64,000 bases of DNA from Natronococcus sp. A-GB7 (GCF_029688865.1 NZ_JARUKV010000022.1:1-64000); one strand, 5' to 3'; numbered from the stretch's first letter, positions 25,019 through 34,440 are shown. Numbers and translations: made by a program. The notes: generated from the sequence alone by a model not told the origin.

Positions 25019-26374
25019 TCACTCCTCGGGCTCGACGACGAGGATCCGGAGGTCGTTGACGTTCGTTCCGGTCGGTCCGGTCCGAACGATCGCGTCGGCG
25101 TCCTCGAGCACAGGAAGAGCGTCGTTGCGTGCGAGCGCACGTCGCCCGTCTCCCGTCGGGACGTCCCCGGCTGCCGCGATCGCTCCGGCGGCGTCGGTCG
25201 CGCCGTCGATCCCGTCCGTGTCGACGCTCGCGACGACGACCGCGTCGCTCTCGAGTTCGACGGCACCACTGAGCGCGAACTCCTGATTCGGGCCCCCTTT
25301 GCCGTGATTCTCGGCGAGCGTTACGGTCGTCTCCCCGCCGGAGAGCAAGACCGCGGGCGGCGAGATCGGATCGCCGGTCTCGGCACACTCCTCGGCGATC
25401 GCGACGTGGGTGATCGCGGACTCGCTGGCCTCACCCCGGACTCGCGAGGAGAGGACGAGCGGATCGTACCCCCGATCGTTCGCCACCTCGCGGGCCGCCT
25501 CGATCGCGGTCCGGCCGCTTCCGAGCACGTGGATCCGCACGGACTCGAGCAGCGGATCGTCCGGCGAGACCGTCTCGGGGTTCTCGCCGCGCTCGCCGGC
25601 TGCCAGGTACGCCGAGACCGTCTCGGGAACCGACAGCTCGTACCGCTCCAGCACCTCGAGGGCGTCCGCGTAAGTAGACGAGTCGGGGGCGGTCGGGCCG
25701 CTGGCGATCACGCTGAGGTCGTCACCGACGACGTCGCTCAGGACGAGCGTCGCGACCGTCGCCGGCGCCGCTCGGCGGGCGAGCTTGCCGCCCTTGATCG
25801 ACGAACAGTGCTTGCGAACGGCGTTGATCTCGTCGATCGAGGCCCCACACTCCAACAGTGACTCGGTGACCGACTGGAGGGCGGCCAGCGAGATCGATCC
25901 GGCTGGAGCCGGCAGGAGGGCGCTCCCGCCGCCGGTGATACAGGCCAGCACGAGGTCGTCCTCGCCGGCCCGGTCGGCGATCTCGAGCACCCGCCGGGCG
26001 CCCTCGACGCCGTCCTCGCTCGGGATGGGGTGGTCGCCGGGGTGTTCCTCGACGACCGACGTCCCGGCCGGATCGTCGGTGACGACGACCCCGCCGGTGA
26101 GCGCGTCGCCGAGCGCGTCCTCGAGGGTTCGGGCGAGGTGGCCCGCGGCGTTGCCGCCGCCGACGACGAAGACGTTCTCGTAGCGGTCCAGGTCGTACTC
26201 GGTGCGCTCGTTCCCGGCGGCGTTCTCGACCGCGAGTACGCCGTCGCGGACGGTCAGCGTCTCGTCGACGATCCGCTCGGGATGGGCGGCCTCGAGGCCG
26301 GCGACGAGGCAGTCGAGTGCCACCTCGTGGGCACGCGATCGCTCGAGCGCGTCGCGGTTCGCAATCGTAACCAT
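25019..26374 (-). CDS. gckA: Glycerate 2-kinase (DUF4147/GckA type)
   Basis: From MVTIANRDAL (26374), 451 residues; an ATG three codons upstream is possible. The family pattern is seen: FVVGGGNAAGHLART near residue 70, DHPIPSED, LACITGGGSALLPAP, EINAVRKHCSSIKGGKLA, LSDVVGDDLSVIASGP, LSGGETTVTL with GKGGPNQEFALSGA, and DTDGIDGATDAAGA. It phosphorylates glycerate to 2-phosphoglycerate. The family Lys usually found in 'GxGKA' is Asn here, worth a check. The family was formerly called hydroxypyruvate reductase TtuD in tartrate operons. Divergent from the malic enzyme gene. Confidence 0.88.
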   Translation of the reverse strand: MVTIANRDALERSRAHEVALDCLVAGLEAAHPERIVDETLTVRDGVLAVENAAGNERTEYDLDRYENVFVVGGGNAAGHLARTLEDALGDALTGGVVVTDDPAGTSVVEEHPGDHPIPSEDGVEGARRVLEIADRAGEDDLVLACITGGGSALLPAPAGSISLAALQSVTESLLECGASIDEINAVRKHCSSIKGGKLARRAAPATVATLVLSDVVGDDLSVIASGPTAPDSSTYADALEVLERYELSVPETVSAYLAAGERGENPETVSPDDPLLESVRIHVLGSGRTAIEAAREVANDRGYDPLVLSSRVRGEASESAITHVAIAEECAETGDPISPPAVLLSGGETTVTLAENHGKGGPNQEFALSGAVELESDAVVVASVDTDGIDGATDAAGAIAAAGDVPTGDGRRALARNDALPVLEDADAIVRTGPTGTNVNDLRILVVEPEE

Positions 26375-26502
26375 ACGTCCCAATGAACGGACCGCGGTAT
26401 GTAGCTTTCCTGGATCGGCCGCGGCTCCCGCGCCGCCACCGGTTATGCATTATTATTGGTGGTAAAAACAGCTTTACCGCACCGTACGATACATGATGAC
26501 AT

Positions 26503-28764
26503 ATGTCCCTCGAGGACGAGTCACTGGAGTACCACGAGGAGGAACCGCCAGGAAAGATCGAGATCGCGACGACGAAATCGACGAGCACACAGCGGGATCT
26601 CTCGCTGGCGTACTCGCCCGGCGTCGCCGGCCCCTGTCGTGCCATCGACGAGCGACCGGACGACGCCTACCGGTATACGGCGAAGGGGAACCTCGTCGGC
26701 GTCGTCTCGAACGGCTCCGCGGTGCTAGGACTGGGCGACATCGGCGCGCAAGCTTCGAAGCCGGTGATGGAGGGGAAGGGCGTCCTGTTCAAACGGTTCG
26801 CGGACATCGACGTCTTCGACCTCGAGTTCGAACTCGACGATCCCGACGAGATCGTCGCGGCGACCGCGGCGATGGAGCCGACGTTCGGCGGGATCAACTT
26901 AGAGGACATCGCGGCCCCGGACTGTTTCGAGATCGAGGAACGGCTCCGCGAGCGGATGGACATCCCCGTCTTCCACGACGACCAGCACGGCACGGCGATC
27001 ATCTCTGGGGCCGGGCTGCTCAACGCCGCCGAACTCGCCGGGAAAGGCCTCGAGGAGCTCGAGGTCGTCTTCTCCGGAGCCGGTGCGAGCGCGATCGCGA
27101 CGGCGCGCTTCTACGTCTCGCTCGGCGTCCGGAAGGAGAACATCACCATGTGTGACTCGACCGGGATCATCACCGAGGAGCGCGCCGCTGCCGGCGACGT
27201 CAACGAGTACAAACGCGAGTTCGCCCGCGACCTGCCCGAAGGGGGACTCGCGGACGCGATGGAGGGTGCTGATGTCCTCGTCGGGCTGTCGGCGGCCGGT
27301 ATCGTCTCCCAGGAGATGGTCCGCTCGATGGCCGAGGATCCGATCATCTTCGCGATGGCCAACCCCGACCCCGAGATCGGCTACGAGGAGGCGAAAGCCG
27401 CCCGCGACGACACGGTGATCATGGCGACGGGGCGCTCGGACTACCCGAACCAGGTCAACAACGTGCTCGGCTTCCCCTTCATCTTCCGGGGGGCACTCGA
27501 CGTCCGGGCGACCGAGATCAACGAGGCGATGAAGGTCGCCTGTGCCGAAGCGCTCGCCGATCTGGCGAAACAGGACGTCCCCGACGCCGTCATCAAGGCC
27601 TACGGGGATCAGCCGCTGCGCTTCGGTCCCGAGTACATCCTGCCGAAGCCGATCGACCCTCGAGTACTCTTCGAGATCGCGCCCGCGGTCGCCGAGGCGG
27701 CGGTCGAGAGCGGGGCCGCCCGCAGCGAGGTCGACCCCGAGACCTACCGGGAACGCCTCGAGGCCCGGCTTGGCAAATCCCGCGAGATGATGCGAGTCGT
27801 CCTCAACAAGGCGAAAAGCGACCCCAAGCGGGTCGTCCTCTCGGAGGGGGAAGACGAGAAGATGATCCGAGCGGCCTACCAGATCCAGGACGAGGGGATC
27901 GCGACGCCGGTGTTGCTCGGCAACCGCGACGAGATCGGCACGACGGTTACCCGACTCGGTCTCGAGTTCGATCCCGAGATCGTCGATCCGTCGACCGGCG
28001 ACTACGACTCCTACGCCGACCACCTCTACGGGCAGCGCCAGCGCAAGGGGATGACCCGCAACGAGGCCAACGAACTCGTCCGGAGCGATCCGAACTACCT
28101 CGGCAGCGTGATGGTCGACGTCGGCGACGCCGACGCCATGCTGACGGGGCTGACCCACCACTATCCCTCGGCGCTGCGTCCGCCCCTCGAGGTGATCGGC
28201 ACCGGCGACGACGCCGACTACGCCGCGGGCGTCTACATGCTGGCGTTCAAGAACCGCGTCGTCTTCATCGCCGACGCGACGGTCAACCAGGACCCCGGCG
28301 CCGACGTCCTCGAAGAGGTGACTCGCCACACCGCCGACGTCGCTCGCCGGTTCGACGTCGACCCCCGTGCGGCGATGCTGTCGTATTCGAACTTCGGCAG
28401 CGTCGACAACGAGCGCACCCGCCCCTCCCGCGAGGCCGCCCAGCGGCTGCAGGCCGACCCGACTGTCGACTTTCCCGTCGACGGCGAGATGCAGGCCGAC
28501 ACCGCCGTCGTCGAGGAGATCCTCAACGGCACCTACGAGTTCTCCGAACTCGAGGAGCCCGCGAACGTGCTCGTCTTCCCGAACCTCGAGTCGGGCAACA
28601 TCGGCTACAAGCTGCTCCAGCGGCTAGGTGGCGCCGAGGCGACCGGGCCGATGCTCGCGGGGATGGACAAACCCGTCCACGTGCTGCAGCGAGGCGACGA
28701 GGTCAAAGACATCGTGAATCTGGCGGCCGTAGCCGTCGTCGACGCACAGCGAACGGAGAACTGA
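26503..28764 (+). CDS. maeB: NADP-type malic enzyme with PTA-like C-terminal domain
   Basis: A 753-residue MaeB. The N-terminal malic domain has [11 protein letters not shown] near 35 and the [10 protein letters not shown] block. NAD(P)-binding part: [20 protein letters not shown] near 190; C-terminal malic block [12 protein letters not shown]. From about 430 a phosphotransacetylase-like domain ([60 protein letters not shown]) probably senses acetyl-CoA, as in other MaeB proteins. It converts malate to pyruvate and CO2, draining the malate made by AceB. A promoter lies in the 119-nt divergent interval shared with gckA. Confidence 0.93.
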   Translation: MSLEDESLEYHEEEPPGKIEIATTKSTSTQRDLSLAYSPGVAGPCRAIDERPDDAYRYTAKGNLVGVVSNGSAVLGLGDIGAQASKPVMEGKGVLFKRFADIDVFDLEFELDDPDEIVAATAAMEPTFGGINLEDIAAPDCFEIEERLRERMDIPVFHDDQHGTAIISGAGLLNAAELAGKGLEELEVVFSGAGASAIATARFYVSLGVRKENITMCDSTGIITEERAAAGDVNEYKREFARDLPEGGLADAMEGADVLVGLSAAGIVSQEMVRSMAEDPIIFAMANPDPEIGYEEAKAARDDTVIMATGRSDYPNQVNNVLGFPFIFRGALDVRATEINEAMKVACAEALADLAKQDVPDAVIKAYGDQPLRFGPEYILPKPIDPRVLFEIAPAVAEAAVESGAARSEVDPETYRERLEARLGKSREMMRVVLNKAKSDPKRVVLSEGEDEKMIRAAYQIQDEGIATPVLLGNRDEIGTTVTRLGLEFDPEIVDPSTGDYDSYADHLYGQRQRKGMTRNEANELVRSDPNYLGSVMVDVGDADAMLTGLTHHYPSALRPPLEVIGTGDDADYAAGVYMLAFKNRVVFIADATVNQDPGADVLEEVTRHTADVARRFDVDPRAAMLSYSNFGSVDNERTRPSREAAQRLQADPTVDFPVDGEMQADTAVVEEILNGTYEFSELEEPANVLVFPNLESGNIGYKLLQRLGGAEATGPMLAGMDKPVHVLQRGDEVKDIVNLAAVAVVDAQRTEN

Positions 28765-28778
28765 TCGAAGCCTTCCTC

Positions 28779-29717
28779 TCAGGCGACGCGGTTTTTCAGC
28801 TCCTCGTCGGACTGGTAGCGCTCGACGTTCTCCGCGACGAGTTCGGCGATGTCGAGGTGGTACCGGTTCGTCGCCGACCCCTTGTGCGGGAAGACGATCA
28901 CGTCGTCGAAGCCCCACAGCGGCGACTCCTCGGGGAGCGGTTCGGTCTCGAAGACGTCCAGTCCGGCGCCGGCGATCTCGTCGGCCTCGAGGGCCTCGAC
29001 GAGCGCGTCCTCGTCGACGACGGGCCCGCGGGCGACGTTGATCACGTAGGCGTCCTCGCGCATCGCCTCGAACTCGGCGTCGCTCAGCATATCGTCGGTG
29101 GCCGGCGTGTGCGGGACGGTGAGGACGACGAACCTGGCGTCCTCGATCGCGTCGTGGAGCCGATCGGGTGAGAAGATCTCGGAGACGCCGGGCACCGGCT
29201 CGTCGGAGCGACGAACGCCGACGACGTCCATGCCGAGGGCGTCACAGCGGGTCGCGGTCGCCTCGCCGATCGTTCCGAGGCCGACGACGCAGACGCGTTC
29301 GTTCTCGAGGGTGAACGGTCGTTCGTACGGCGGCTCCCACCACTCGCGGTCGTTCTGGTGATCGCGGTAGCGATGGCCCAGCCGCGCCAGCGAGAGCATG
29401 CAGTTGAGCGCGACCTCGCTGACCGTCGAGCCGTGGATCCCCGAACTGTTCGTGAGCGGAACTCCCTCCCGTTCGTACTCGTCGGTGTCGAACTCGTCGT
29501 AGCCGGCGCGAATGCAGTGGACCCAGCCCGCGTCCAGGTACTCCGGTTGCGGGACGTAGGTCGCCACCGCATCCGTCGGACCGTACTCGCGGCCGTCGCC
29601 GACGAGTTCGGCGGGGATCGGAAGGTCGTCGAACGCCTCGACGAACGCCTCCGGCGGGATCACGTTTTCGACCGATTCGTGGACGTACAGCTGCTCGAGC
29701 TCGTGGCGCTCGGTCAT
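28779..29717 (-). CDS. NAD-dependent D-isomer 2-hydroxyacid dehydrogenase
   Basis: A 312-residue enzyme. NAD-binding GLGTIGEATATRCDALGMDV near 145; active-site Arg in VINVARGPVVDEDALVEAL; Glu in DVFETEPLPEESPLWG; His in VIVFPHKGSATNRY near 283. These are the expected R-E-H triad. Family members reduce 2-oxoacids (hydroxypyruvate/glyoxylate, pyruvate) with NAD(P)H; the substrate cannot be read from sequence. Next to glycerate kinase and malic enzyme genes it may act as a glyoxylate/hydroxypyruvate reductase. Convergent with maeB (14-nt gap). Confidence 0.9.
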   Translation of the reverse strand: MTERHELEQLYVHESVENVIPPEAFVEAFDDLPIPAELVGDGREYGPTDAVATYVPQPEYLDAGWVHCIRAGYDEFDTDEYEREGVPLTNSSGIHGSTVSEVALNCMLSLARLGHRYRDHQNDREWWEPPYERPFTLENERVCVVGLGTIGEATATRCDALGMDVVGVRRSDEPVPGVSEIFSPDRLHDAIEDARFVVLTVPHTPATDDMLSDAEFEAMREDAYVINVARGPVVDEDALVEALEADEIAGAGLDVFETEPLPEESPLWGFDDVIVFPHKGSATNRYHLDIAELVAENVERYQSDEELKNRVA

Positions 29718-29834
29718 ACGCTACTCCTTCCGTGGAGGGGAATTGAATGTTGCGTATTATTCAGCACCTCGAGAGTGTGAACACAGTTGGCACGGGATCC
29801 AGGCCGTGGCGGTCGCGTCGCCGCCACCGCAATC

Positions 29835-29840
29835 TTTTTT
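29835..29840 (+). promoter_or_regulatory. TATA-like box for the PPC-domain gene
   Basis: TTTTTT centred about 27 nt before the ATG at 29865, supporting that start over the longer frame. Confidence 0.35.
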
Positions 29841-29864
29841 GAGCAACGTTGCGCGTGTTGCGGT

Positions 29865-30290
29865 ATGGAGTACCAGGAAGTGGAGGCGACGCGGGAGTTC
29901 CTCGCGCGACTCGAGACCGGACAGGACTGGCGCGACGAGATCGAGAGCCTCGCCCGGGCGGAGGACGTCGAGGCGGGCTGGTTCAACGCAATGGGAGCGG
30001 TCCAGGACGCCGAGATCTGGTTCTACGACCAGGACAAGGAGGAGTACCAGTCGGTCTCCTTCGACGAACCGCTCGAGGTCGCCGCCTGCGTGGGGAACAT
30101 CGCGAAACTCGACGGCGACGTGTTCGCCCACACCCACGCCGTCCTCTCCCGACGGGACGGCGAGACCCTCGCGGGTCACCTCGAGGGTGGGACCGTCTTC
30201 GCCGGCGAGGTCCACCTCCGCGCGTTCGAGGAGCCCCTCGTCCGGAACTTCGACGAGACGACGGGCCTGGACCTCTGGCTCAACGAATAG
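29865..30290 (+). CDS. PPC/DUF296-domain protein
   Basis: From the ATG at 29865 (MEYQEVEATREF), 141 residues. The plant/prokaryote-conserved (DUF296) fold is shown by REFLARLETGQDWRDEIESL, NAMGAVQDAEIWFYDQ, the metal-binding stretch DVFAHTHAVLSRRDGETLAG, and HLEGGTVFAGEVHLRAF. Prokaryotic DUF296 proteins form trimers with a bound metal (His residues of HTH and LEGG-E-H) and are of unknown function; in plants the domain accompanies AT-hook DNA binding. It stands between two dehydrogenase genes. Confidence 0.88.
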   Translation: MEYQEVEATREFLARLETGQDWRDEIESLARAEDVEAGWFNAMGAVQDAEIWFYDQDKEEYQSVSFDEPLEVAACVGNIAKLDGDVFAHTHAVLSRRDGETLAGHLEGGTVFAGEVHLRAFEEPLVRNFDETTGLDLWLNE

Positions 30291-30343
30291 CGTCGAGAAA
30301 AATCGACTTCTTTGCGGTGGTCGTGACGACGCCGAGTGATCCG

Positions 30344-31399
30344 CTAGAGACGGCTCCGGAGATCCTCGACCACGTCCTCGGTCCCGCTCGAGCCGCCCAG
30401 GTCGGGCGTTCGCGGGGCGTCCGCGTCGGCCAGCTGGTCGGTGACGGCGTCCCAGAGGGCGTCGCTGGCTTCCTCCTCGCCGAGGTAGTCGACCATCATC
30501 GCGCCGGAGAGGACCGTCGCGATCGGATTCGCGACGCCCTCACCGACGATGTCGGGGGCGCTGCCGTGGACGGGCTCGAACATCGAGGGATAGGCTCGGG
30601 TCGGATCGATGTTAGCCGAGGGTGCCAGCCCCATGCTGCCCGTAATGATCGCGCCGATATCGGTCAGAATGTCGCCGAAGAGGTTCGAGGCGACGACGAC
30701 GTCGAACTCCTCGGGACGGCGAATGAAGTCCATGCTCGCCGCGTCGACGAGCAGCCGTTCGACGGTGACGTCGGGATACTCCTCGCTTACCTCCTCGACG
30801 ATCTGATCCCAGAAGACCATACTGTGGGCCTGGGCGTTGGACTTCGTGATACTCGTCAGGTGGCCCTCCCGCTCGGTCGCCGCGTCGAAGGCAGCCCGAA
30901 CGATCCGTTCCGTTCCGGTTCGGGTGAAGACCGCGCTCTGGATGGCGACCTCGTGGTCGTGGCCGGGGTGTTCCTGGCCGCCCATGTTGGCGTACTCGCC
31001 CTCCGTGTTCTCCCGGTAGACGACGAACTCGATGTCGCCGCCGTCGTACCCCTCGAGTGGGCTCTCGACACCGTCGAAGAGGATCGCTGGCCGCTTGCAG
31101 ATGGACTGGTCGAACCCCTTGCGGATCGGGAGGAGAAGGTTGTTCAGCGTGACGTGGTCCGGGACGTCGGGATGACCGACCGCCCCCAGCAAGATTGCGT
31201 CGTACCCCTCGAGCTCCTCGAGGCCGTCCTCGGGCATCATCGCCCCCTCCTCGAGGTGTCGCTCGGTCCCCCAGTCGTACCGCGTTAGTGAGAGTTCGAA
31301 CCCGTGCTGTTCGGCGACGTCCTCGAACACCGGTCGAGCCGCATCGACGACCTCGGGACCGATACCGTCACCTGGAATACTCGCTATCTCGTATGCCAT
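30344..31399 (-). CDS. Tartrate/D-malate dehydrogenase-like enzyme (TtuC/DmlA)
   Basis: A 351-residue beta-decarboxylating dehydrogenase: N-terminal SIPGDGIGPEVVDAARPVFE, NNLLLPIRKGFDQSICKRP near 87-106 with GVESPLEGYDGGDIEF, catalytic RENTEGEYANMGG, Lys in SITKSNAQAHSMVFWDQI, VASNLFGDILTDIGAIITG, MFEPVHGSAPDI. The 'LLLPIRKGFDQ' loop is typical of tartrate dehydrogenase/decarboxylase and D-malate dehydrogenase, not of LeuB or isocitrate dehydrogenase. It would convert D-malate to pyruvate or tartrate to glycerate/oxaloglycolate with NAD. Placed a few kb from glycerate kinase. It lies convergent with the DUF296 gene, with a 53-nt gap. Confidence 0.85.
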   Translation of the reverse strand: MAYEIASIPGDGIGPEVVDAARPVFEDVAEQHGFELSLTRYDWGTERHLEEGAMMPEDGLEELEGYDAILLGAVGHPDVPDHVTLNNLLLPIRKGFDQSICKRPAILFDGVESPLEGYDGGDIEFVVYRENTEGEYANMGGQEHPGHDHEVAIQSAVFTRTGTERIVRAAFDAATEREGHLTSITKSNAQAHSMVFWDQIVEEVSEEYPDVTVERLLVDAASMDFIRRPEEFDVVVASNLFGDILTDIGAIITGSMGLAPSANIDPTRAYPSMFEPVHGSAPDIVGEGVANPIATVLSGAMMVDYLGEEEASDALWDAVTDQLADADAPRTPDLGGSSGTEDVVEDLRSRL

Positions 31400-31512
31400 G
31401 TGGAGTGATACCGCCCGACCGTCAAAAAGACTCTGAAAGGGTCAAGGATTCCTCGTCCGCCCGGCGAGCGCCCCCGCGTTCCGCGACGTGTCGATCGGTA
31501 GCATCCAGTGAG

Positions 31513-31519
31513 TTTAATA
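31513..31519 (+). promoter_or_regulatory. TATA-like box for the VOC gene
   Basis: TTTAATA lies about 27 nt before the ATG at 31543, the spacing of a leaderless promoter. Confidence 0.45.
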
Positions 31520-31542
31520 CGGTGGTCGACCGGGAAAACGGT

Positions 31543-31911
31543 ATGGAGCTCATCCATATCAACATCAACGTCGCCGACGCCGACGAGACGATCGCGTTCT
31601 ACGAGCAGTTCGGCTTCGAGGAAAGCTGGGAGTTCGAGACGCCCGACGGCGAGACGCAGAACCGGTACATCGCCGACGAGAACGGCGTCGAACTCCAGCT
31701 GTCGGACACCGAGGGCGAGGAGAGTTTCGAGGAGGGGTCGTCGTGGGACCACCTCGCGATCGGCGTCGACGACGTCGACACGGTCTTCGACGAGATCGAC
31801 CACTACGGTGTGGAGAAGGAGCCCGGCGACCAGCCCGAAGCGGGCGCCCGAACGGCGTTCGTCTACGATCCGGACGGACGGAAGGTCGAACTCGTCGAGT
31901 CGCTCGACTAA
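31543..31911 (+). CDS. VOC (glyoxalase-like) protein
   Basis: From the ATG at 31543, 122 residues with two beta-alpha-beta-beta-beta halves: MELIHININVADADETIAFY and, after a short linker, WDHLAIGVDDVDTVFDEIDH, ending AFVYDPDGRKVELVESLD. Metal ligands would be His4 or His5 region, Glu near 50 (ENGVELQLSDTEG), His near 69 and Glu near 117, as in glyoxalase I and related metal enzymes. Possible activities are lactoylglutathione-type isomerisation or ring/hydroxyacid chemistry. Divergent from the tartrate dehydrogenase-like gene; frames upstream of the ATG are non-coding. Confidence 0.85.
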   Translation: MELIHININVADADETIAFYEQFGFEESWEFETPDGETQNRYIADENGVELQLSDTEGEESFEEGSSWDHLAIGVDDVDTVFDEIDHYGVEKEPGDQPEAGARTAFVYDPDGRKVELVESLD

Positions 31912-32064
31912 CCCGGATCGGTACGCACTCGCCACGCCAGAGCGGTCTAACGACTGATTTTCCTTCCCTTTCCCTCCCGGCGGAACTCGTCTCCGTAGAC
32001 CAGCTGCGTCGACGAACCGAACGACGATCCGGCTCGGAATGACAAACCAGTATAGTTTGCCCGT

Positions 32065-32084
32065 TCGGGTTCTCTATTTCAGAA
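32065..32084. repeat. 20-nt direct repeat, copy 1, upstream of aceB
   Basis: TCGGGTTCTCTATTTCAGAA. It matches copy 2 at 32191-32210 at 19 of 20 positions. Within it TTCT and AGAA form a weak dyad, so it may be an operator. Confidence 0.6.
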
Positions 32085-32190
32085 TATCCGGCGCCAGCGG
32101 GGACGAAACCGAAGTAAATTACAAAAATACTGCTGTAAATATACTGATATCCTCTCGTAGCTACGGAGTGGTAAAAGAAGAGAAGTCGAC

Positions 32191-32210
32191 TCGGGTTCTC
32201 TATCTCAGAA
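32191..32210. repeat. 20-nt direct repeat, copy 2, upstream of aceB
   Basis: TCGGGTTCTCTATCTCAGAA, 126 nt downstream of copy 1. With the next base the dyad becomes GTTCT-7 nt-AGAAC. Confidence 0.6.
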
Positions 32211-32546
32211 CGAATCCGGATCGTCGAGTACTCGATCGTTCGGTTCGCGAAGCGGGTTCGGCTGCTGCGCCAAGCCGAGTTCGGCGAGTCGGCGAACGAA
32301 TTATTTTCTGTGAAAGAACAAGCGTACACTACCGCTTGCGGCCGGGGCGGACGAATCGACCCGGCCGTTCGGATGGTGAAGACGCCGTCGCAGCCACGGC
32401 GCTCGCTCCCCCCTCGAACGTCGCCCTACACCCGGCTCGATATTCCCATCCGTAGCGTCGCACCGAACCGTCACGCGGGATCGCGGTCGAATACGGCACG
32501 TTCGCGCCGCAGTCGGCCGTCTCGACCGCGAGGCGTTACCAAACGA

Positions 32547-32554
32547 TTTTAATA
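32547..32554 (+). promoter_or_regulatory. TATA-like box of aceB
   Basis: TTTTAATA lies about 30 nt before the ATG at 32583, implying a very short leader. Confidence 0.45.
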
Positions 32555-32582
32555 TTAGAATGCAATAGAGCCAGATGGATTC

Positions 32583-33893
32583 ATGAGTACGCATACCGAC
32601 CGTCTTCACGACCGGAAGTTCGTGCGAACGTTCTTTACTACCCCGACTGCAGTGGAAGGAGAGGACGACTCCGCCAAGATGCTCCAGAGCGCATCGCAGC
32701 TTCGCGGCATGCAGGCGCCCGACGTCTGGGTCCCGGACAACGAGGACGCGACCGCGCCCTCGATGCGACCCGAGGGCGTCGAGAACATGATCGACGTGAT
32801 CTCGGAGGAAGGCGCCGACTTCCCCGGCGAGATCCACCCCCGCGTCGTCTGGCACCGCGAGAGCCCCGCGACGCGATACCAGGGCTTCCAGCAGATCCTG
32901 AAGCTCGCCGACCCCGAGAACGGCGCCATCGAGCACCTCGACGGCTTCGTGATTCCGGAGGTCGGCGACATCGACGACTGGAAGAAGGCCGACGAGTTCC
33001 TCACGATCGTCGAGAACGAGCACGACCTCGAGGAGGGGAGCCTGGCGATGTCGGTCATCGTCGAGAGCGGCGAGGCCGAGCTCGCGATGGGCGACCTCCG
33101 CGAGGAGATGGGCAAGCCGTCGAACAACCTCGAGCGCCTGTTCATGCTGGTCGACGGCGAGGTCGACTACACGAAGAGCATGCGCGCGATCACGCCTACC
33201 GGCGAGCTCCCGCCGTGGCCGGAGCTGCGACACAACACCTCCCGCGGCGCGAGCGCGGCCGGCCTGATCGCGGTCGACGGTCCCTACGACGACATCCGCG
33301 ACGTCGAGGGCTACCACGAGCGCATGACCGACAACCAGGCAAAGGGGATGCTCGGCATCTGGTCGCTGACCCCCGGCCAGGTCGTCGAGGCCAACAAGTC
33401 GCCGCTACCGCCGAAGAACGGCAGCTGGCAGCTCGAGGTCAACGACCGAACGATCGAGCTCGAGGAGGAGGACGGTCGCCACGTCTACAGCGGTAACGAG
33501 GTCGAACTCGAGGAGACGGGCGACGACCAGTACACGCTCCGCGTCGGCGGCGACGAGCTCGAGCTCGACGGCGAGGAGCTCTCCGAGGAGCTGCTCGACA
33601 TGACCTCCTACATCCCGAGCCTGGACGACATCGTCGACTCGATGGAGGAGTTCGAGGCGGCCAAGGAGGCCGGCAAGGGCGCCATCGCGATGGAGCGATC
33701 TGGCACCCTCGTCATCGACGGCGTCGAGGTCGAGGTCAGCAACGACCGCATGTGGGACGAGGCGACCTACCAGGCGGCCCAGACCCCGATCACGCTGTTC
33801 CAGGACGTCTACGAGAACCGTCCGGACCAGCACGAGGACCTCGAGGAGCTCTACGGCGAGGACCTCGTCGAGCGCGCGAGCCTCGTCGGATAG
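32583..33893 (+). CDS. aceB: Malate synthase, haloarchaeal type
   Basis: A 436-residue protein matching the haloarchaeal malate synthase class (related to the CitE/HpcH lyases rather than to bacterial isoforms A/G): RKFVRTFFTTPTAVEGEDDS, QAPDVWVPDNEDATAPSM, HPRVVWHRESPATRYQGF, FVIPEVGDIDDWKKADEF, MSVIVESGEAELAMGDLREE and SYIPSLDDIVDSMEEFEAAK. It condenses glyoxylate with acetyl-CoA to malate in the cytosol. No isocitrate lyase gene is next to it; glyoxylate may come from glycolate oxidation or the methylaspartate cycle. An IclR regulator gene lies downstream on the same strand. Confidence 0.92.
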   Translation: MSTHTDRLHDRKFVRTFFTTPTAVEGEDDSAKMLQSASQLRGMQAPDVWVPDNEDATAPSMRPEGVENMIDVISEEGADFPGEIHPRVVWHRESPATRYQGFQQILKLADPENGAIEHLDGFVIPEVGDIDDWKKADEFLTIVENEHDLEEGSLAMSVIVESGEAELAMGDLREEMGKPSNNLERLFMLVDGEVDYTKSMRAITPTGELPPWPELRHNTSRGASAAGLIAVDGPYDDIRDVEGYHERMTDNQAKGMLGIWSLTPGQVVEANKSPLPPKNGSWQLEVNDRTIELEEEDGRHVYSGNEVELEETGDDQYTLRVGGDELELDGEELSEELLDMTSYIPSLDDIVDSMEEFEAAKEAGKGAIAMERSGTLVIDGVEVEVSNDRMWDEATYQAAQTPITLFQDVYENRPDQHEDLEELYGEDLVERASLVG

Positions 33894-34415
33894 CCGGGTT
33901 CGGTACCCCGAACCGGATCGTTTCGTTCTTTTCGGACGCTCGTGCTCGAGGAGACGGATCCCTACTCTCAGCCTTCCGGCTCGTCCCGGCCCCCTCCGCG
34001 GTGACGAGCGCTCTCGAGTACGGCCGACGGTGTCCGCAGTTCGTACCCGCAGGCGATGGCGGCAGCGAGCGTCGAGCGTCCGACAGCACCGTTCGACGCC
34101 GACACCTGTAGCACTACCCCACCCTCGCGGACGGGCAATTCCACCGCTTCGAGGCGTCGGCGTCGAACTCTCGAGCTTCGGGCTGCTCGAGAGGACGGAC
34201 GAACCGACGGCCGGTCTCGACTACCGACGAGTGATCTGTTCTCCATATGAGAACACTATCTTCGCTCAGTCCCTGGTCTCCGCGTGCAGTACAAGGAGAC
34301 GTTTTCGGGGCTTGGATGCCGTTTGCGTCGACTTCTACCGAAGCTGGCGGTCTCGGTCGACGACCGTGTTCGTCGATTTGCCACTCGGAGGCTCGGAATC
34401 CGCCGATTACGGCGT

Positions 34416-34428
34416 TCTCTATAAGAGA
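34416..34428. promoter_or_regulatory. 13-nt perfect palindrome upstream of the IclR gene
   Basis: TCTCTATAAGAGA (5-bp arms, centre ATA) sits just before the TATA box, where a repressor or activator would contact the pre-initiation complex. It may be an autoregulatory operator. Confidence 0.45.
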
Positions 34429-34434
34429 CCAACC

Positions 34435-34440
34435 TTTATT
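34435..34440 (+). promoter_or_regulatory. TATA-like box of the first IclR gene
   Basis: TTTATT lies about 27 nt before the ATG at 34465, consistent with a leaderless mRNA. Confidence 0.45.

Larger units (their letters stand above)
31912..32582. other. Long leader region of aceB, 671 nt, no gene
   Basis: No credible gene. Contains two near-identical 20-nt repeats, the aceB promoter and scattered AT-rich tracts (32105-32160). The length and the repeats suggest regulation of aceB. Confidence 0.5.

Noticed and set aside
30344-31399. LeuB (isopropylmalate dehydrogenase) identity
   Set aside because: The LLLPIRKGFDQ loop and substrate-site context fit the tartrate/D-malate group better, and no leucine genes are nearby.
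33968-34246. Minus-strand frame of 92 codons downstream of aceB
   Set aside because: Arginine-rich head, no family match and no promoter; part of it is protein-like but not enough to call a gene.
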